A stretch of 64,000 nt of DNA from CBDHCC01 sp965219235 (GCA_965219235.1 OZ244721.1:1-64000), one strand, 5' to 3'; counted from the stretch's first letter, positions 34,660-45,734 are shown. The notes: generated from the letters alone by a model not told the origin. A program made the numbers and translations.

Positions 34660-36953
34660 CAGAACGCCTGCCCGATCGACACATACACGCTTACGGTGGA
34701 CTCACCGGGCTTGCGTCCCAGAGGGGTCGCCACATCGACGCGGAACGGCCCGAAATTGGTATAGAAGCGCCCGCCGATGCCGACACCCGCGCGCAGCGAG
34801 GAGAAGTCGGGCAGCGTCGATTCATAGACCTGGCCGACATCGACGAACGGCACGATACCAAAGTTGCCGAAGCGGTAGCGCACCTCGAACGCCGCCTCGT
34901 TGAGCGAGCGGCCGCCGATGGGATCGTTGTTCGGGTCCTTCGGCCCCAGCTCCTGATAGCCGAAGCCGCGCACCGATCCGCCGCCGCCGCCGTAATAGCG
35001 GCGCGACGGCGCCAGATTCTGGCGCTCGATGCCCGGGATCGTGCCGACCCGCACACGCCCGGCGAGCACGATCGAGTCGCCGATGGGATGGTAGGTCGAG
35101 CCCTCCAGCAGGACACGCGCGTAAGGGTTGGTGCCGCGACCCAGCGACACCTCCGGACTGACGCGGATCAGCGCGCGATAGCCCTTGGTGGGATTGAGCA
35201 GGTCGTCCGACGTGTCGAACCCGACCTGCCCCGGCAGGGCGCCGATGAAGAAGGTCTGCCGGTCGCGCTCGCCGAGCGCGAAGTCGTAGTCCTGCTCGTT
35301 CGTGCCGACCAGTTCGAAGCCGTAGGCATAGGTGAAGCGCTTCTGCCAGATCGGCGTGGACACATAGGCGATGTTGCCCGCCAGCGTGCCGGTGAACGCC
35401 TCGAAGGCGTTGAAGTTGGAGTGCGACGCCTGCGCCAGCAGCGTGACGATGCGGTCGCGCCGTCCGGCGTTCGAGCGCTTGAAGCTGACGCCCAGCGCCT
35501 GCTCCTGCGTGCCGGCCACGGCGTTGACGCCCAGCGCGCCCTCCGGCGGGAACAGGTTGCGGTGGGTCCAGCTGCCCTCGATCCGCAAGCCCTGGCCGGT
35601 GCCGTAGCCCGCCGAAGCGGCGAGCTGGCGCGCCGGGCCGGCGTCCTGCGTCACCAGGATCGTCACCGCCTCCGTGCCGTCGGGCAGCGTCTCGCCCGTC
35701 CGCTTCGGCTCGACGCCGACCGACGAGAACAGGCCGGTGGCGACCAGCGCCTTGCGCAGATCGTCGACCTTGCGGCTGTCATAGAGGTCGCCCGACCTGA
35801 ACCGCTTGAGCACCTCCACGTGCTCCGCGTCGAAGGCGAGGTCGCCGGTCGTCTCGACGCCCGCGAAGGTGGCGCGCGGTCCCAGGTCGAGGGGCAGCGT
35901 GTAGTCGCCGGTCGCGTCGGTCGCCTTCAGGAGGATGTCGCGCTGGCCGACCTTGGCGAAGGGATAGCCGTTCTCCGGCAGCGCGATGGCGAGGTTGGCC
36001 TCCGCCCCCTGCACCCGCGTCGCCTCGATCGGATCGCCGACCTTGAGCGGCAGGGCGGTGCGCGCCAGCTCCGGCGGCACGGTGGGCGGGGCGTCGAGCG
36101 TGACGGAGGAGAAGGTGTAGAGCGGACCGGGGTTCACCGTCAGCGTGACCTGCAGCGATCCGTTCTCCCGGCGGGCGACGTCGGTGTTCACCGTGCCGTC
36201 CCAGAATCCTTCCGAGTTCAGGATGCGGACGAGCAGCTCCTGGTCGGAGCGCACCCGCTGGTCGACCTGCGCGGCGTTGTCCGCCTCGCCGTCTCCATCC
36301 TTCAGCGCGGAAAGCTGATCGAACAGGTCGCGCACACCCTCGATCCCCTGGCCCTTCAGCTCGGTGGTGTAGGCGACCTCCGTCTGCTGGTCGGCGCGGT
36401 CGCCCGGCACCTCGACGGGCCGCACGTCGAAGTCCGCGATCGCGGGCAGCGGCTCGGCCAGCGCGGAGTCGGTGACGGGCGCGTCGGCGATGCTCTCGAA
36501 GCTGTCGCCGTCCTGCAGCGCGGGCATCGCGGCGAGCGCGGGGTCGGTGGTCGGCTCGGTCGGGCCGGCGGCCGGTTCGCCCGCCTGGGCCGCGACCGCC
36601 GCGTTGCCGGCACGGGTGCGCTGGTCGAAGGCGTCCAGGCTTTCGAGCGGCGCGTCGAGCGACGGGATCGCGGCGTTGAACTCGTCGTCCGGGATGATCG
36701 GGTTGTCGAACCCCTGCGACGGAACCACCAGCGGCTCCGCGGCCGGCCCATCCGTCTTGGGGAAGTCCGTGACTGGCGTGTCGGGGGCGCTGTCGGCGTC
36801 GGTCGTGCCGGAGGGAACCGGGGCCGGAGCGAAGACGTAGGGCGGGGTGTCCTGCGCCACCGCAGGACTCGCCAGCGCCAAGCCGCTGACGGTGCCGAGC
36901 AGGGCCGCTGCCGGGATCAGGCGCCCGGATCGGGCAGACACCAACGTCACCAT
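34659..36953 (-). CDS. tamA: TamA (BamA/TamA-family outer membrane protein)
   Basis: 764 residues. A signal peptide (1-34, ending AVAQ) is followed by about 150 residues of Pro/Ala/Asp/Thr-rich low-complexity sequence, then POTRA domains (from about 190) and a C-terminal 16-strand-type barrel (about 440-764) with SVRGF near the lid and a terminal strand ending SIGQAF. The Omp85 superfamily hallmark and the following tamB gene identify it. The long low-complexity stretch between signal peptide and POTRA is unusual for TamA. Start ATG at 36953, 91 bp from the divergent yihY gene. Confidence 0.92.
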   Translation of the reverse strand: MVTLVSARSGRLIPAAALLGTVSGLALASPAVAQDTPPYVFAPAPVPSGTTDADSAPDTPVTDFPKTDGPAAEPLVVPSQGFDNPIIPDDEFNAAIPSLDAPLESLDAFDQRTRAGNAAVAAQAGEPAAGPTEPTTDPALAAMPALQDGDSFESIADAPVTDSALAEPLPAIADFDVRPVEVPGDRADQQTEVAYTTELKGQGIEGVRDLFDQLSALKDGDGEADNAAQVDQRVRSDQELLVRILNSEGFWDGTVNTDVARRENGSLQVTLTVNPGPLYTFSSVTLDAPPTVPPELARTALPLKVGDPIEATRVQGAEANLAIALPENGYPFAKVGQRDILLKATDATGDYTLPLDLGPRATFAGVETTGDLAFDAEHVEVLKRFRSGDLYDSRKVDDLRKALVATGLFSSVGVEPKRTGETLPDGTEAVTILVTQDAGPARQLAASAGYGTGQGLRIEGSWTHRNLFPPEGALGVNAVAGTQEQALGVSFKRSNAGRRDRIVTLLAQASHSNFNAFEAFTGTLAGNIAYVSTPIWQKRFTYAYGFELVGTNEQDYDFALGERDRQTFFIGALPGQVGFDTSDDLLNPTKGYRALIRVSPEVSLGRGTNPYARVLLEGSTYHPIGDSIVLAGRVRVGTIPGIERQNLAPSRRYYGGGGGSVRGFGYQELGPKDPNNDPIGGRSLNEAAFEVRYRFGNFGIVPFVDVGQVYESTLPDFSSLRAGVGIGGRFYTNFGPFRVDVATPLGRKPGESTVSVYVSIGQAF

Positions 36954-37044
36954 TCCACCCCACGGGCTCCTGCGATCGGCAACCGGCTGAGCCGACGTGC
37001 GTTCTTGCGTCCCATTCCCTGTTCGATGCTGATACAGCGCGGCC

Positions 37045-38181
37045 ATGAGCGACACAAGCACGACCGCCGACTCCGCCATCGACGAGCCGGACCCCCCCCG
37101 CACGGCCGAAGAGGCCCGTGCCGTCGAGGAGGAGGCCGTCGCGGTCATCCCCGGCGCACAGGCGCATTCGCCGCTCGAACTCGACTGGCCGGCCTGGAAG
37201 GCGGTGCTGAAGCGCGTGTGGGTGATGATCGGCTATCACAACCTGTCGCTGCTCGGCGCGGGCATGGCGCTCTACGGCTTCCTCGCCTTCATCCCGCTGA
37301 TCGCGTCGATCGTGCTGACCTATGGGCTGGTCGGAAATCCCGAGACGGTGGCCAGGCAGATGGACACCATCGTGCAGCTGGTGCCGTCCGAGGCCGCGAC
37401 GCTGATCCGCGAGCAGATGGAGGCGATCGTGACCTCCAACTCCGGCACCACCGGGCTGGCGCTGGCGCTGGCGCTGCTGTTCGCCATCTGGTCGTCCACG
37501 CGCGCCACCAGCGGCATGATCCAGGCGCTCAACGTGATCTACGAGGAGCGCGAGACGCGCAACATCATCCGGCTGACCGGCCTGTCGATCCTGCTGACGC
37601 TCGCCATCGTGGCGCTCGCGCTGGTCGGCATCGCGTCGGCCTCGGTCTTCGGCCTGCTGCAGACGTTCGGCGAGCAGTGGCTGGGGCCGGTGGCCGCGCC
37701 GCTGATCAAGATCCTCACATGGGCGGCCGCCGTGGCGATCGGCAGTTCGGTGTTCGCGGTGCTCTACCGCTACGGCCCCGATCGGCGGAACGCCCGCTGG
37801 CGCTGGTTGTACCCCGGTGCGGTGCTGGGGACCGCGCTCTGGGCGCTCGCGAGCCTGCTGTTCAGCCTCTACGTCCAGTACATCTCCGACTACAACGCGA
37901 CCTACGGCGCGCTGTCGGCGATCGCGGTGTTCGTGATGTGGATGTTCCTGTCCAGCCAGGCGGTGCTGCTCGGCGCGGTGCTCAACGCGGAGCTGGAGCG
38001 CCAGACGGCGCGCGACAGCACCACGGGACCGGAGCGGCCGATCGGCCGGCGCGGGGCGATGATGGCCGACAACACGCTGCTCGATCACGCCTCGGCCGAG
38101 ATGAAGGCCAAGATCGACGCCCGCAAGGCGCGCCACGCCGCGCGCAAGGCGACGCCGGGAGGTGGGGCGGAGGCGCGGTAG
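37045..38181 (+). CDS. YihY/BrkB family membrane protein
   Basis: 378 residues with an acidic, disordered N-terminus (about 50 residues), six membrane segments and a basic cytoplasmic tail. The family core begins AWKAVLKRVWVMIGYHNLSLLGAGMALYGF and includes LYRYGPDRRNARWRWLYPGAVLGT and YNATYGALSAIAVFVMWM. Once called ribonuclease BN, these are now considered membrane proteins of unknown transport role. It is divergent from tamA. Confidence 0.92.
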   Translation: MSDTSTTADSAIDEPDPPRTAEEARAVEEEAVAVIPGAQAHSPLELDWPAWKAVLKRVWVMIGYHNLSLLGAGMALYGFLAFIPLIASIVLTYGLVGNPETVARQMDTIVQLVPSEAATLIREQMEAIVTSNSGTTGLALALALLFAIWSSTRATSGMIQALNVIYEERETRNIIRLTGLSILLTLAIVALALVGIASASVFGLLQTFGEQWLGPVAAPLIKILTWAAAVAIGSSVFAVLYRYGPDRRNARWRWLYPGAVLGTALWALASLLFSLYVQYISDYNATYGALSAIAVFVMWMFLSSQAVLLGAVLNAELERQTARDSTTGPERPIGRRGAMMADNTLLDHASAEMKAKIDARKARHAARKATPGGGAEAR

Positions 38182-38190
38182 GGGGGTGGA

Positions 38191-38243
38191 GTTCCTCCCC
38201 GGAACGGGGAGGGGGACCGCTCCAAGAGCGGTGGAGGGGTCCG
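38191..38243. repeat. Dispersed palindromic repeat, GGGGAGGGGGACC family
   Basis: Contains CCTCCCCGG/CGGGGAGG and then GACCGC...GCGGT arms, ending GGAGGGGT. The same unit occurs twice (inverted) at 39,769-39,892 and once inside the ABC-F coding region at 43,269-43,323. It follows the yihY stop. Confidence 0.85.
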
Positions 38244-38365
38244 CCCAAGTCTATAGATCAACACCCGGCCTGGCCGACGCGCGTGTGGCAAGCCCCTCCG
38301 TCACGCCTTCGGCGTGCCACCTCCCCGTACCGGAAAGGAAGCATGAGGGCGCTACCCCGCCCTCC

Positions 38366-39760
38366 TTACGCCTTCACCCGCGCGGCGGGCAGGCGCAGCG
38401 TGGCGGCCAGGCCGCCCAGGTCCTCGCTCTCGCCAAGCGTGACCGAGCCGCCGTAGATCTCGGCCACGTCGCGCACGATCGCGAGACCCAGGCCGGTGCC
38501 GGGCTTGGACGTGTCCAGCCGCGCGCCGCGGTCGAAGATGCGCTCGCGCGCCGCCTCCGCGATGCCCGTGCCGTCGTCCTCCACCACCATCAGCACGTCC
38601 GATCCCTCGCGCCGCACGGTCACGAAGACGCTGCCGCCGCCGTATTTCGCCGCGTTCTCGATCAGGTTGCCGAGCAGCTCGTCCAAGTCCTGCCGCTCGA
38701 CCCGCACCGCCAGATGCTCGTCGCCGTCGATGTCGACGCGCACGTCGGGGTGCAACCGGGCGACCGCGCGCTCCATCGATTGGAGCGAGGGCCACACCTC
38801 CGCCCGGCTGTGCGCATGGCCGCGCCGGCCCACGGCGCGCGCGCGGGCGAGGTGGTGGTCGACCTGCCGCCGCATGGTCGCCGCCTCGCGCTCGACCAGC
38901 GGGGCCAGGTCGTCGCTGCCGTCCCGCGCGGCGTTCAGGATCACGGTGAGCGGCGTCTTGAGCGCGTGCGCCAGATTGCCGGCGTGCCGGCGCGCCTCCT
39001 CCGCCTGTCGTTCGTTGTGGTCGATGAGCGCGTTCAGCTCGGTCACCATCGGCTGCACCTCCCGCGGCAGCGCGGCGGGCACCCGGTCGATCCGTCCCTC
39101 GCGCATGGCGGCGATCGATTCGCGGATGCGGCGCAGCGGCCACAGGCCGTAGAGCGTCTGGAGCGCGGCCAGCACCACGAGCCCGAGCGCCAGGAGCGCG
39201 AAGGACCGCACCAGCACGCGGCGCAGCGCACCGATCTGGCCGTCGAGCAGCTCGCGGTCCTCCGCCACCTGGAAGCGCCACACCTTCGGCGATCCCGGCA
39301 GTTCGATGTCGCGTTCCGCCACCCGGAGCGCGGTGCCCAGCTCCGCGGAGTCGTAGAAATGCACCGCGGTGTCGTCGTGCCGGGAGTCGACGCGCAGCCG
39401 CTGGTCCCACAGCGAGCGCGACGGGTAGGTCTCCTCGCCGGGCGCGGAGATCTGGAAGTACGCGCCGGAGTTCGGCTCCACGAAGCGTTGATCGGACAGC
39501 GGCCGGTTGAACAGCACCTCGCCATCGGGTCCGATCTCGGCCGCCGTGATCATCGCGTTGAGGACGTAGGTCATCGACGAGTCGAAGTTGCTGGTGACCG
39601 CGCCCACCAGCACCCGGTCGAGCGCCACTCCGCCCGCCGACAGCAGCACCATGATCCAGATCGCCGCGACCCCGATCATGCGGCGCGAGAGCGAGCCGGT
39701 GGTCGGCTGCGCGTCGAGCGGCCGGGCGGTGGCGGTGGTGGGGGTCGGGGTGGTCAGCAT
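38366..39760 (-). CDS. Two-component sensor histidine kinase (PhoQ-like)
   Basis: 464 residues. Two membrane segments (about 30-50 and 165-185) flank a periplasmic sensor of about 110 residues; then HAMP-like sequence, H-box NLAHALKTPLTVIL with the phospho-His, N-box NLIENAAKYG, and G boxes EDDGTGI and GTGLGLAIVRDV. LKTPL is typical of the PhoQ/EnvZ branch. It lies downstream of a response regulator gene on the same strand; a pair of palindromic repeats occupies the 136-bp gap between them. ATG at 39760. Confidence 0.9.
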   Translation of the reverse strand: MLTTPTPTTATARPLDAQPTTGSLSRRMIGVAAIWIMVLLSAGGVALDRVLVGAVTSNFDSSMTYVLNAMITAAEIGPDGEVLFNRPLSDQRFVEPNSGAYFQISAPGEETYPSRSLWDQRLRVDSRHDDTAVHFYDSAELGTALRVAERDIELPGSPKVWRFQVAEDRELLDGQIGALRRVLVRSFALLALGLVVLAALQTLYGLWPLRRIRESIAAMREGRIDRVPAALPREVQPMVTELNALIDHNERQAEEARRHAGNLAHALKTPLTVILNAARDGSDDLAPLVEREAATMRRQVDHHLARARAVGRRGHAHSRAEVWPSLQSMERAVARLHPDVRVDIDGDEHLAVRVERQDLDELLGNLIENAAKYGGGSVFVTVRREGSDVLMVVEDDGTGIAEAARERIFDRGARLDTSKPGTGLGLAIVRDVAEIYGGSVTLGESEDLGGLAATLRLPAARVKA

Positions 39761-39768
39761 GGACAAGC

Positions 39769-39892
39769 ATCCTCCCCATCTTCGATGGGGAGGGGGACCG
39801 GCGAAGCCGATGGAGGGGTGCGGCTCCAAACCCCTCCACCACTCCGCTTTGCGGAGCGGTCCCCCTCCCCGAGCAAGCTCGGGGAGGAATTC
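39769..39892. repeat. Inverted pair of GGGGAGGGGGACC-family repeats
   Basis: A forward copy (39769-39822, CCTCCCC...GGGGAGGGGGACC...GGAGGGGT) and a reverse copy (39831-39892, CCCCTCC...GGTCCCCCTCCCC...GGGGAGGA) face each other. Together they make a large cruciform-capable structure between the response regulator and kinase genes. Confidence 0.85.
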
Positions 39893-39896
39893 AAGC

Positions 39897-40565
39897 TCAC
39901 CGATCCTCCGGCTCTTCCAGCGAGTAGCCCAGGCCCCGGATGGTGGTGATGACCTCCTGCCCCAGCTTCTTGCGGATGCGGGTGACGAACACCTCGATGG
40001 TGTTCGAGTCGCGGTCGAAATCCTGGTCGTAGATGTGCTCGATCAGCTCGGTGCGGCTGACCACCTTGCCCTTGTGGTGCATGAGGTAGGACAAGAGCTT
40101 GTATTCCTGCGCGGTCAGCTTGACCGGCGACCCGTCGAGCGAGACCTTGCCCGACCGGGTGTCGAGCCGCACCGGCCCGGCGGTCAGCTCGCTCGACGCG
40201 TTGCCCGTCGAGCGGCGGATCAGCGCGCGCAGCCGGGCAATCAGCTCTTCCGCCTGGAACGGCTTGGCCAGATAGTCGTCGGCGCCCGCGTCCAGCCCCG
40301 CGACCTTGTCCGACCAGCTGTCGCGCGCGGTCAGCACCAGGACGGGCATCGCCTTGCCCTCCTTGCGCCAGCGGTCGAGCACGGTCAGGCCGTCGATCTC
40401 CGGCAGGCCCAGGTCGAGCACCACCGCGTCGTAGCTCTCGGTCTGGCCCATGAAGTGACCGTCCTCGCCATCGGTCGCCAGGTCGACGGCGTAGCCGGCG
40501 CCTTCCAGCGTGGATTGCAGCTGCTGGCCGAGGCTGGGCTCGTCCTCGACGATCAGGATGCGCAT
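39897..40565 (-). CDS. OmpR-family response regulator (PhoP-like)
   Basis: 222 residues. The receiver has the acidic pocket (Glu7/Asp8), Asp51 in VVLDLGLPEIDG, Thr79 and Lys101 in LAKPFQ. The winged-helix output domain ends with EVFVTRIRKKLGQEVITTIRGLGY. It should be phosphorylated by the downstream kinase. The PepSY gene lies 31 bp upstream, giving the order PepSY-regulator-kinase seen in several PhoPQ-like systems of the group. Confidence 0.93.
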   Translation of the reverse strand: MRILIVEDEPSLGQQLQSTLEGAGYAVDLATDGEDGHFMGQTESYDAVVLDLGLPEIDGLTVLDRWRKEGKAMPVLVLTARDSWSDKVAGLDAGADDYLAKPFQAEELIARLRALIRRSTGNASSELTAGPVRLDTRSGKVSLDGSPVKLTAQEYKLLSYLMHHKGKVVSRTELIEHIYDQDFDRDSNTIEVFVTRIRKKLGQEVITTIRGLGYSLEEPEDR

Positions 40566-40596
40566 GGTGGTCCCCCGTTGGTGGCGTTCGCGACCG

Positions 40597-40890
40597 TCAG
40601 CCCGAGCGCCCCAGGATGCGTCCGGTCCGGCCGTCCACGTCTACCCACACCACGCGCCGCCCGTCCATGAACTTCAGCCGATAGGTGCTCGTCGCCGCAT
40701 CGAACTCGAAGCCGAGATAGGTCATGCCGTCCATGCGCGGCACGACCCGCGCTTCGATGGCGCGGGCGGGCAGGATCTTGCCCGCCTCCTTCTGCTGATA
40801 GGCGATGTCCTGGTCGCGCACCCGCTGTGCCTCCGCAGGCGGGGTGAGGAGGAGCGGGGCGAGGAGGGCGGCGAGCAGGGGCGCTTTCAT
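40597..40890 (-). CDS. PepSY-domain periplasmic protein
   Basis: 97 residues with a signal peptide (MKAPLLAALLAPLLLTPPAEA, cut in two for reading: hydrophobic core LLAALLAPLLL). The mature part reads as a PepSY fold: KILPARAIEARV, TYLGFEFDAATSTYRLKFM and WVDVDGRTGRIL. PepSY domains inhibit proteases or bind ligands, and small PepSY proteins often precede PhoPQ-like two-component genes. The start at 40890 was chosen over an in-frame ATG at the other side of the signal because it begins the signal peptide. Confidence 0.82.
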   Translation of the reverse strand: MKAPLLAALLAPLLLTPPAEAQRVRDQDIAYQQKEAGKILPARAIEARVVPRMDGMTYLGFEFDAATSTYRLKFMDGRRVVWVDVDGRTGRILGRSG

Positions 40891-40935
40891 GGGTCGGGAC
40901 GTAGCTGCCACGCTTTGAATAGCTTGTGAATGGCT

Positions 40936-41667
40936 TCAGCGCTCCAGCAGGTAGGTGAAGTTGACGGTCACCTGACCGCGGACCTGGCCGGGCGAGATCG
41001 GCGGCGCGGCGGCGGCGGTGGTCACGATGCGCGCTTCGCCATAGGGCATCGGCGGGGCGGGCGCCGCGCCCGTCTCGCTGATGCCGGTCAAGCGCGCGGA
41101 GCGGAAGCCGGCGGCGCGCGCGTAGGCTTCGGCGCGAGCCTGGGCGGTGGCGATCGTCTTCAGCCGCGCCTGCGCCTCCAGTTCGTCGGAGTTCTCGAGC
41201 TGAAAGTCCGGGCCGTTGATGTCGGTCGCGCCCGCCTGCACCAACGCGTCCAGGATCGGACCGATCTTCGGAATGTCCTTGATGCGAAGCTGCACCCGGT
41301 TGGACGCCTGATAGCCGATGAAGCGCGGCGGCTGTCCGTCGTCGCGGTTGCGATAGTCGTATTGCGCGGCGAGGTTGATGCCCACCGTCTGCACGTCCTT
41401 CTCGGCGATGCCGGCGCGGCGCACGGCGGCGACGACCTTCTCCATCTCCGCCGAATTCTGGCGCAGCGCCTCGGTCGCGGTCGGCGCGGTCGTGGTGACG
41501 CCGCCGGTGACGATCGCCAAGTCGGGATCGGCCTCGATCCGCTCGGTGACGGCGAGCGACAGGGTGGCGCCGCCCGGCGCCATCATCGGCGCGGTCGGCA
41601 TGACGGGCTGGGCCAGCGCGGCCGCCGGAAGGGCCAGGGTGGCCAGGGCGAGGGGAGCGAGGTGCAT
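40936..41667 (-). CDS. SIMPL domain-containing periplasmic protein
   Basis: 243 residues. A signal peptide (residues 1-19) precedes the SIMPL domain, with VTERIEADPDLAIVTGGVTTTAPTATEAL, the NSAEMEKVVAAVRRAGIAEKDVQTVGINL helix-strand and the paired IGPILDALVQAGATDINGPDFQL. SIMPL (BP26/OMP28) proteins form channel-like oligomers in the periplasm of alphaproteobacteria; the role is unclear. ATG at 41667 has AGGAG 9 nt upstream and is preferred over an ATG 27 nt earlier. Confidence 0.9.
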   Translation of the reverse strand: MHLAPLALATLALPAAALAQPVMPTAPMMAPGGATLSLAVTERIEADPDLAIVTGGVTTTAPTATEALRQNSAEMEKVVAAVRRAGIAEKDVQTVGINLAAQYDYRNRDDGQPPRFIGYQASNRVQLRIKDIPKIGPILDALVQAGATDINGPDFQLENSDELEAQARLKTIATAQARAEAYARAAGFRSARLTGISETGAAPAPPMPYGEARIVTTAAAAPPISPGQVRGQVTVNFTYLLER

Positions 41668-41785
41668 GGGTCGGGTCTCCTGTTGTTCCGTCATGGTGAA
41701 CCGTCGGAGGAATGGGCGCGTTCCGCTGAACCCCGGCTGAGGCGGCCCCGTGACATCGCGCCGCCGCCCTCCTACGTCCCGCCCG

Positions 41786-43579
<1,794 letters not shown>

Positions 43580-43616
43580 GGGAGGGGTGCGCCTCCGCCA
43601 TCCTGCTTTGCCACGC

Positions 43617-43636
43617 GCAAGATGAAAACATCTTGC
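43617..43636 (+). terminator. Possible terminator hairpin after the ABC-F gene
   Basis: GCAAGATG and CATCTTGC (43617-43624, 43629-43636) form a perfect 8-bp stem with an AAAA loop 37 bp after the stop. No T-run follows directly, so a Rho-independent role is uncertain. Confidence 0.35.
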
Positions 43637-43804
43637 CTATCTGGTTCCTTTATGCTACAGGACCTTGATGTTGACCCTTCCTCGTTCTCTCCGCGGTCCT
43701 GCCGCAAGCGCGTGGGCACCCGCGCACATCTGTGCGACCATGGGACTTTGCGGTGACCTTCGGCGGTTTCCCGTGCCGCCTTCCCCGTCGAAAGTGACCC
43801 GTCC

Positions 43805-44992
43805 ATGCGCCTGACCCTGCCGCTCTCCGCCCTGGCGCTCGCCGCCTGCACCGGCGCGGCCGACGCTCCGCCGCTGACCAACAACAGCGCCGACGCCGGC
43901 GTTCAGACGGGTTCCACCCACTCCACCGAGCAGCCGCCGGAATCGCCGCTGCCCTTCATCGCCCGGGTCGTGGCCGATTTCACCAACCCCTGGGCGATCG
44001 CCTTCATCCCCGGCACGCCGCTCGCGCTCGTCACCGAGCAGCAGGGCGCGCTCAAGCTGTGGGAGGAGAGCGGCGCGGTGCGCGATGTCGCGGGCGTGCC
44101 GAAGGTGGATTATGGCGGGCAGGGCGGGCTGGGCGACGTGGTGCCCGCCCCCGACTTCGCCAGCACGGGCGACCTCTATCTGAGCTATGTCGAGGCCGGC
44201 GCGAACGACACGCGCGGCGCGGTCGTGGTGCGCGCGCATCTGGACCTGGACGGCCAGCCGCACCTGACCGACATCCGCCGCATCTGGGAGCAGACGCCGA
44301 AGGTCACCGGGCGCGGCCATTTCAGCCACCGCATCGCCTTCTCGCCCGACGGCAAGTTCCTCTGGATCACGTCCGGCGAGCGGCAGAAAGGCGCACCCGC
44401 GCAGGACCTGTCGAACAATCTGGGCTCCACGCTGCGCCTGTTCCCCGACGGCTCCGTGCCGCCCGACAACCCTTTTGCCAGCCGGGGCGGACCGGGCGCG
44501 CAGGTGTGGAGTTACGGCCATCGCAACCTGCTCGGCATCGCCTACGACGCGAAGGGCCAGCTCTGGACCAGCGAGATGGGGCCGAAGGGCGGCGACGAGA
44601 TCAACCGGGAGGAGCGGGGCGCCAACTATGGCTGGCCGGTGGTCTCCAACGGCGACGACTATGACGGCACGCCGATCCCGGACCACGCCACCCGGCCGGA
44701 GTTCAAGCCGCCCGTGACCTGGTGGAACCCGGTCATCTCGCCCGCCGGGCTGATGTTCGTGCGCGGCGACCGCTATGCGGGGTGGAAGGGCAGCGCGCTG
44801 CTGCCGGGCCTGTCGTCCAAGGCGCTGATCCGCGTCGCGTTCGACGGCGGGTCGGCACGCGAAGTCGCCCGCTATCCGCTGTTCGGCAACCGGGTCCGCG
44901 CGGTGGCGGAGCGGGGCGACGGCACGATCTGGGTGCTGGAGGACGGGAAGAACGGCAGCGGTGGGCGCCTGATCGAACTGGTTCCGCGCTGA
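43805..44992 (+). CDS. PQQ-dependent aldose sugar dehydrogenase-like lipoprotein
   Basis: 395 residues with a short lipoprotein signal ending LALAAC (Cys16), so a periplasmic, membrane-anchored enzyme is likely. The beta-propeller of soluble glucose dehydrogenase/YliI type is visible: NPWAIAFIP near the N-terminus, GGQGGLGDVVPAPDF, HRIAFSPDGKFLWITSGER, GHRNLLGIAYD, TSEMGPKGGDEINREERGANYGWPVV and the final DGTIWVLEDG. The His and Arg residues in HFSHRIAF and GHRNL correspond to the PQQ/sugar site. It stands alone, between the ABC-F gene and the island's left end. Confidence 0.9.
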   Translation: MRLTLPLSALALAACTGAADAPPLTNNSADAGVQTGSTHSTEQPPESPLPFIARVVADFTNPWAIAFIPGTPLALVTEQQGALKLWEESGAVRDVAGVPKVDYGGQGGLGDVVPAPDFASTGDLYLSYVEAGANDTRGAVVVRAHLDLDGQPHLTDIRRIWEQTPKVTGRGHFSHRIAFSPDGKFLWITSGERQKGAPAQDLSNNLGSTLRLFPDGSVPPDNPFASRGGPGAQVWSYGHRNLLGIAYDAKGQLWTSEMGPKGGDEINREERGANYGWPVVSNGDDYDGTPIPDHATRPEFKPPVTWWNPVISPAGLMFVRGDRYAGWKGSALLPGLSSKALIRVAFDGGSAREVARYPLFGNRVRAVAERGDGTIWVLEDGKNGSGGRLIELVPR

Positions 44993-45030
44993 CGAGGTGG
45001 AGGAGTGAGGAACCAACTTCCCACCCCCGC

Positions 45031-45130
45031 TCAGGCTGAGCTTGTCGAAGCCCGCGTTCCGCTGAGGCCGTAGCCGGGCTGATGAGACTGCTCGCGGCCA
45101 CACGGGCTTCGACAGGCTCAGCCTGAGCGG
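45031..45130. repeat. Dispersed palindrome, GTCGAAG/CTTCGAC family
   Basis: CTGAGCTTGTCGAAG (45036-45050) and inverted CTTCGACAGGCTCAG (45107-45121), about 38 bp left of the attL-like sequence. A further copy of the family lies near 63,365, on the other side of the island. Confidence 0.8.
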
Positions 45131-45167
45131 AATACGGGACGGTAGGTGTTGCGGGTCCCAATCACCT

Positions 45168-45193
45168 CCGCCGTTACCGGAAGTAACAGACCT
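45168..45193. other. attL-like copy of the trmB 3' end
   Basis: Matches 61651-61676 at 23 of 26 positions, in the same orientation; the shared core includes CGGAAGTA. Read as trmB it would give VCYFR then a stop, so it is a displaced remnant and not coding. Confidence 0.7.
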
Positions 45194-45267
45194 TATCTGC
45201 GGGGCCATCAAAAGTGTCTGTTCTATAAATTAAATTTCCCATCGATGCCCCTCTTTGTTCGTCAGCG

Positions 45268-45287
45268 GTAATCACCCAGCAATCACC
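45268..45287. repeat. 20-bp island end repeat, left copy
   Basis: GTAATCACCCAGCAATCACC is identical to 61540-61559 and in the same orientation. It lies about 75 bp inside the left att copy. It contains two AATCACC units 11 bp apart, which looks like an arm-type integrase binding site. Confidence 0.7.
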
Positions 45288-45734
45288 AACTGTCGAAGAA
45301 GAGGCGGTTTGCGGCGCCAAGGGACGGACGAGGCGCAGCGAGGGACCAATGCTCGCCTGATCGACGCGATTGATTTCGAGCTACATCGTTCGGGTCAAGA
45401 TTGCGGCTTTTGTAGGCAGAGGTCGTTCTCCGTCCTTCAGGGAACCGCTCCGCACCGACTGCCCATCGGGACTGCCCGCCTTGGCCGAGACTCACACAGC
45501 TCCTTACACTAAAACGTGGCAATCACGGGCTTTTACGACGCCGCAAAGGAGGGCTACAAAGCCACTGGGAGATTTCAGTCTGTTACGCGAGTAGTCACAC
45601 CCAACTCAAAATCGACTTCTTCAACTGCCTCGTCCGGTTATGACACTGAAGATGGCACTACGGAAGAACTTAGTCCTCGACGCGGAAGTACACCACGCCA
45701 AAGGATTAGGTGTGTTGTTCCATCAGTCAGACTT

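Larger units (their letters stand above)
44993..45734. other. 742-bp non-coding stretch containing the island's left end
   Basis: The first 140 bp hold a dispersed palindrome. The 26-bp attL-like sequence is at 45168-45193 and a 20-bp repeat at 45268-45287. The remainder (about 45290-45734) is clearly lower in GC and I see no convincing gene: the available frames lack ribosome sites and recognisable domains. Confidence 0.6.

Noticed and set aside
41750..41785. Upstream GTG start for the ABC-F gene
   Set aside because: The extra twelve residues (Arg/Pro-rich) are not part of the family. The ATG at 41786 begins just before the conserved first strand.
45168..45193. A second trmB 3' end as part of a functional gene
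   Set aside because: The left copy reads VCYFR then stop and has no upstream coding sequence. It is a displaced attachment site.
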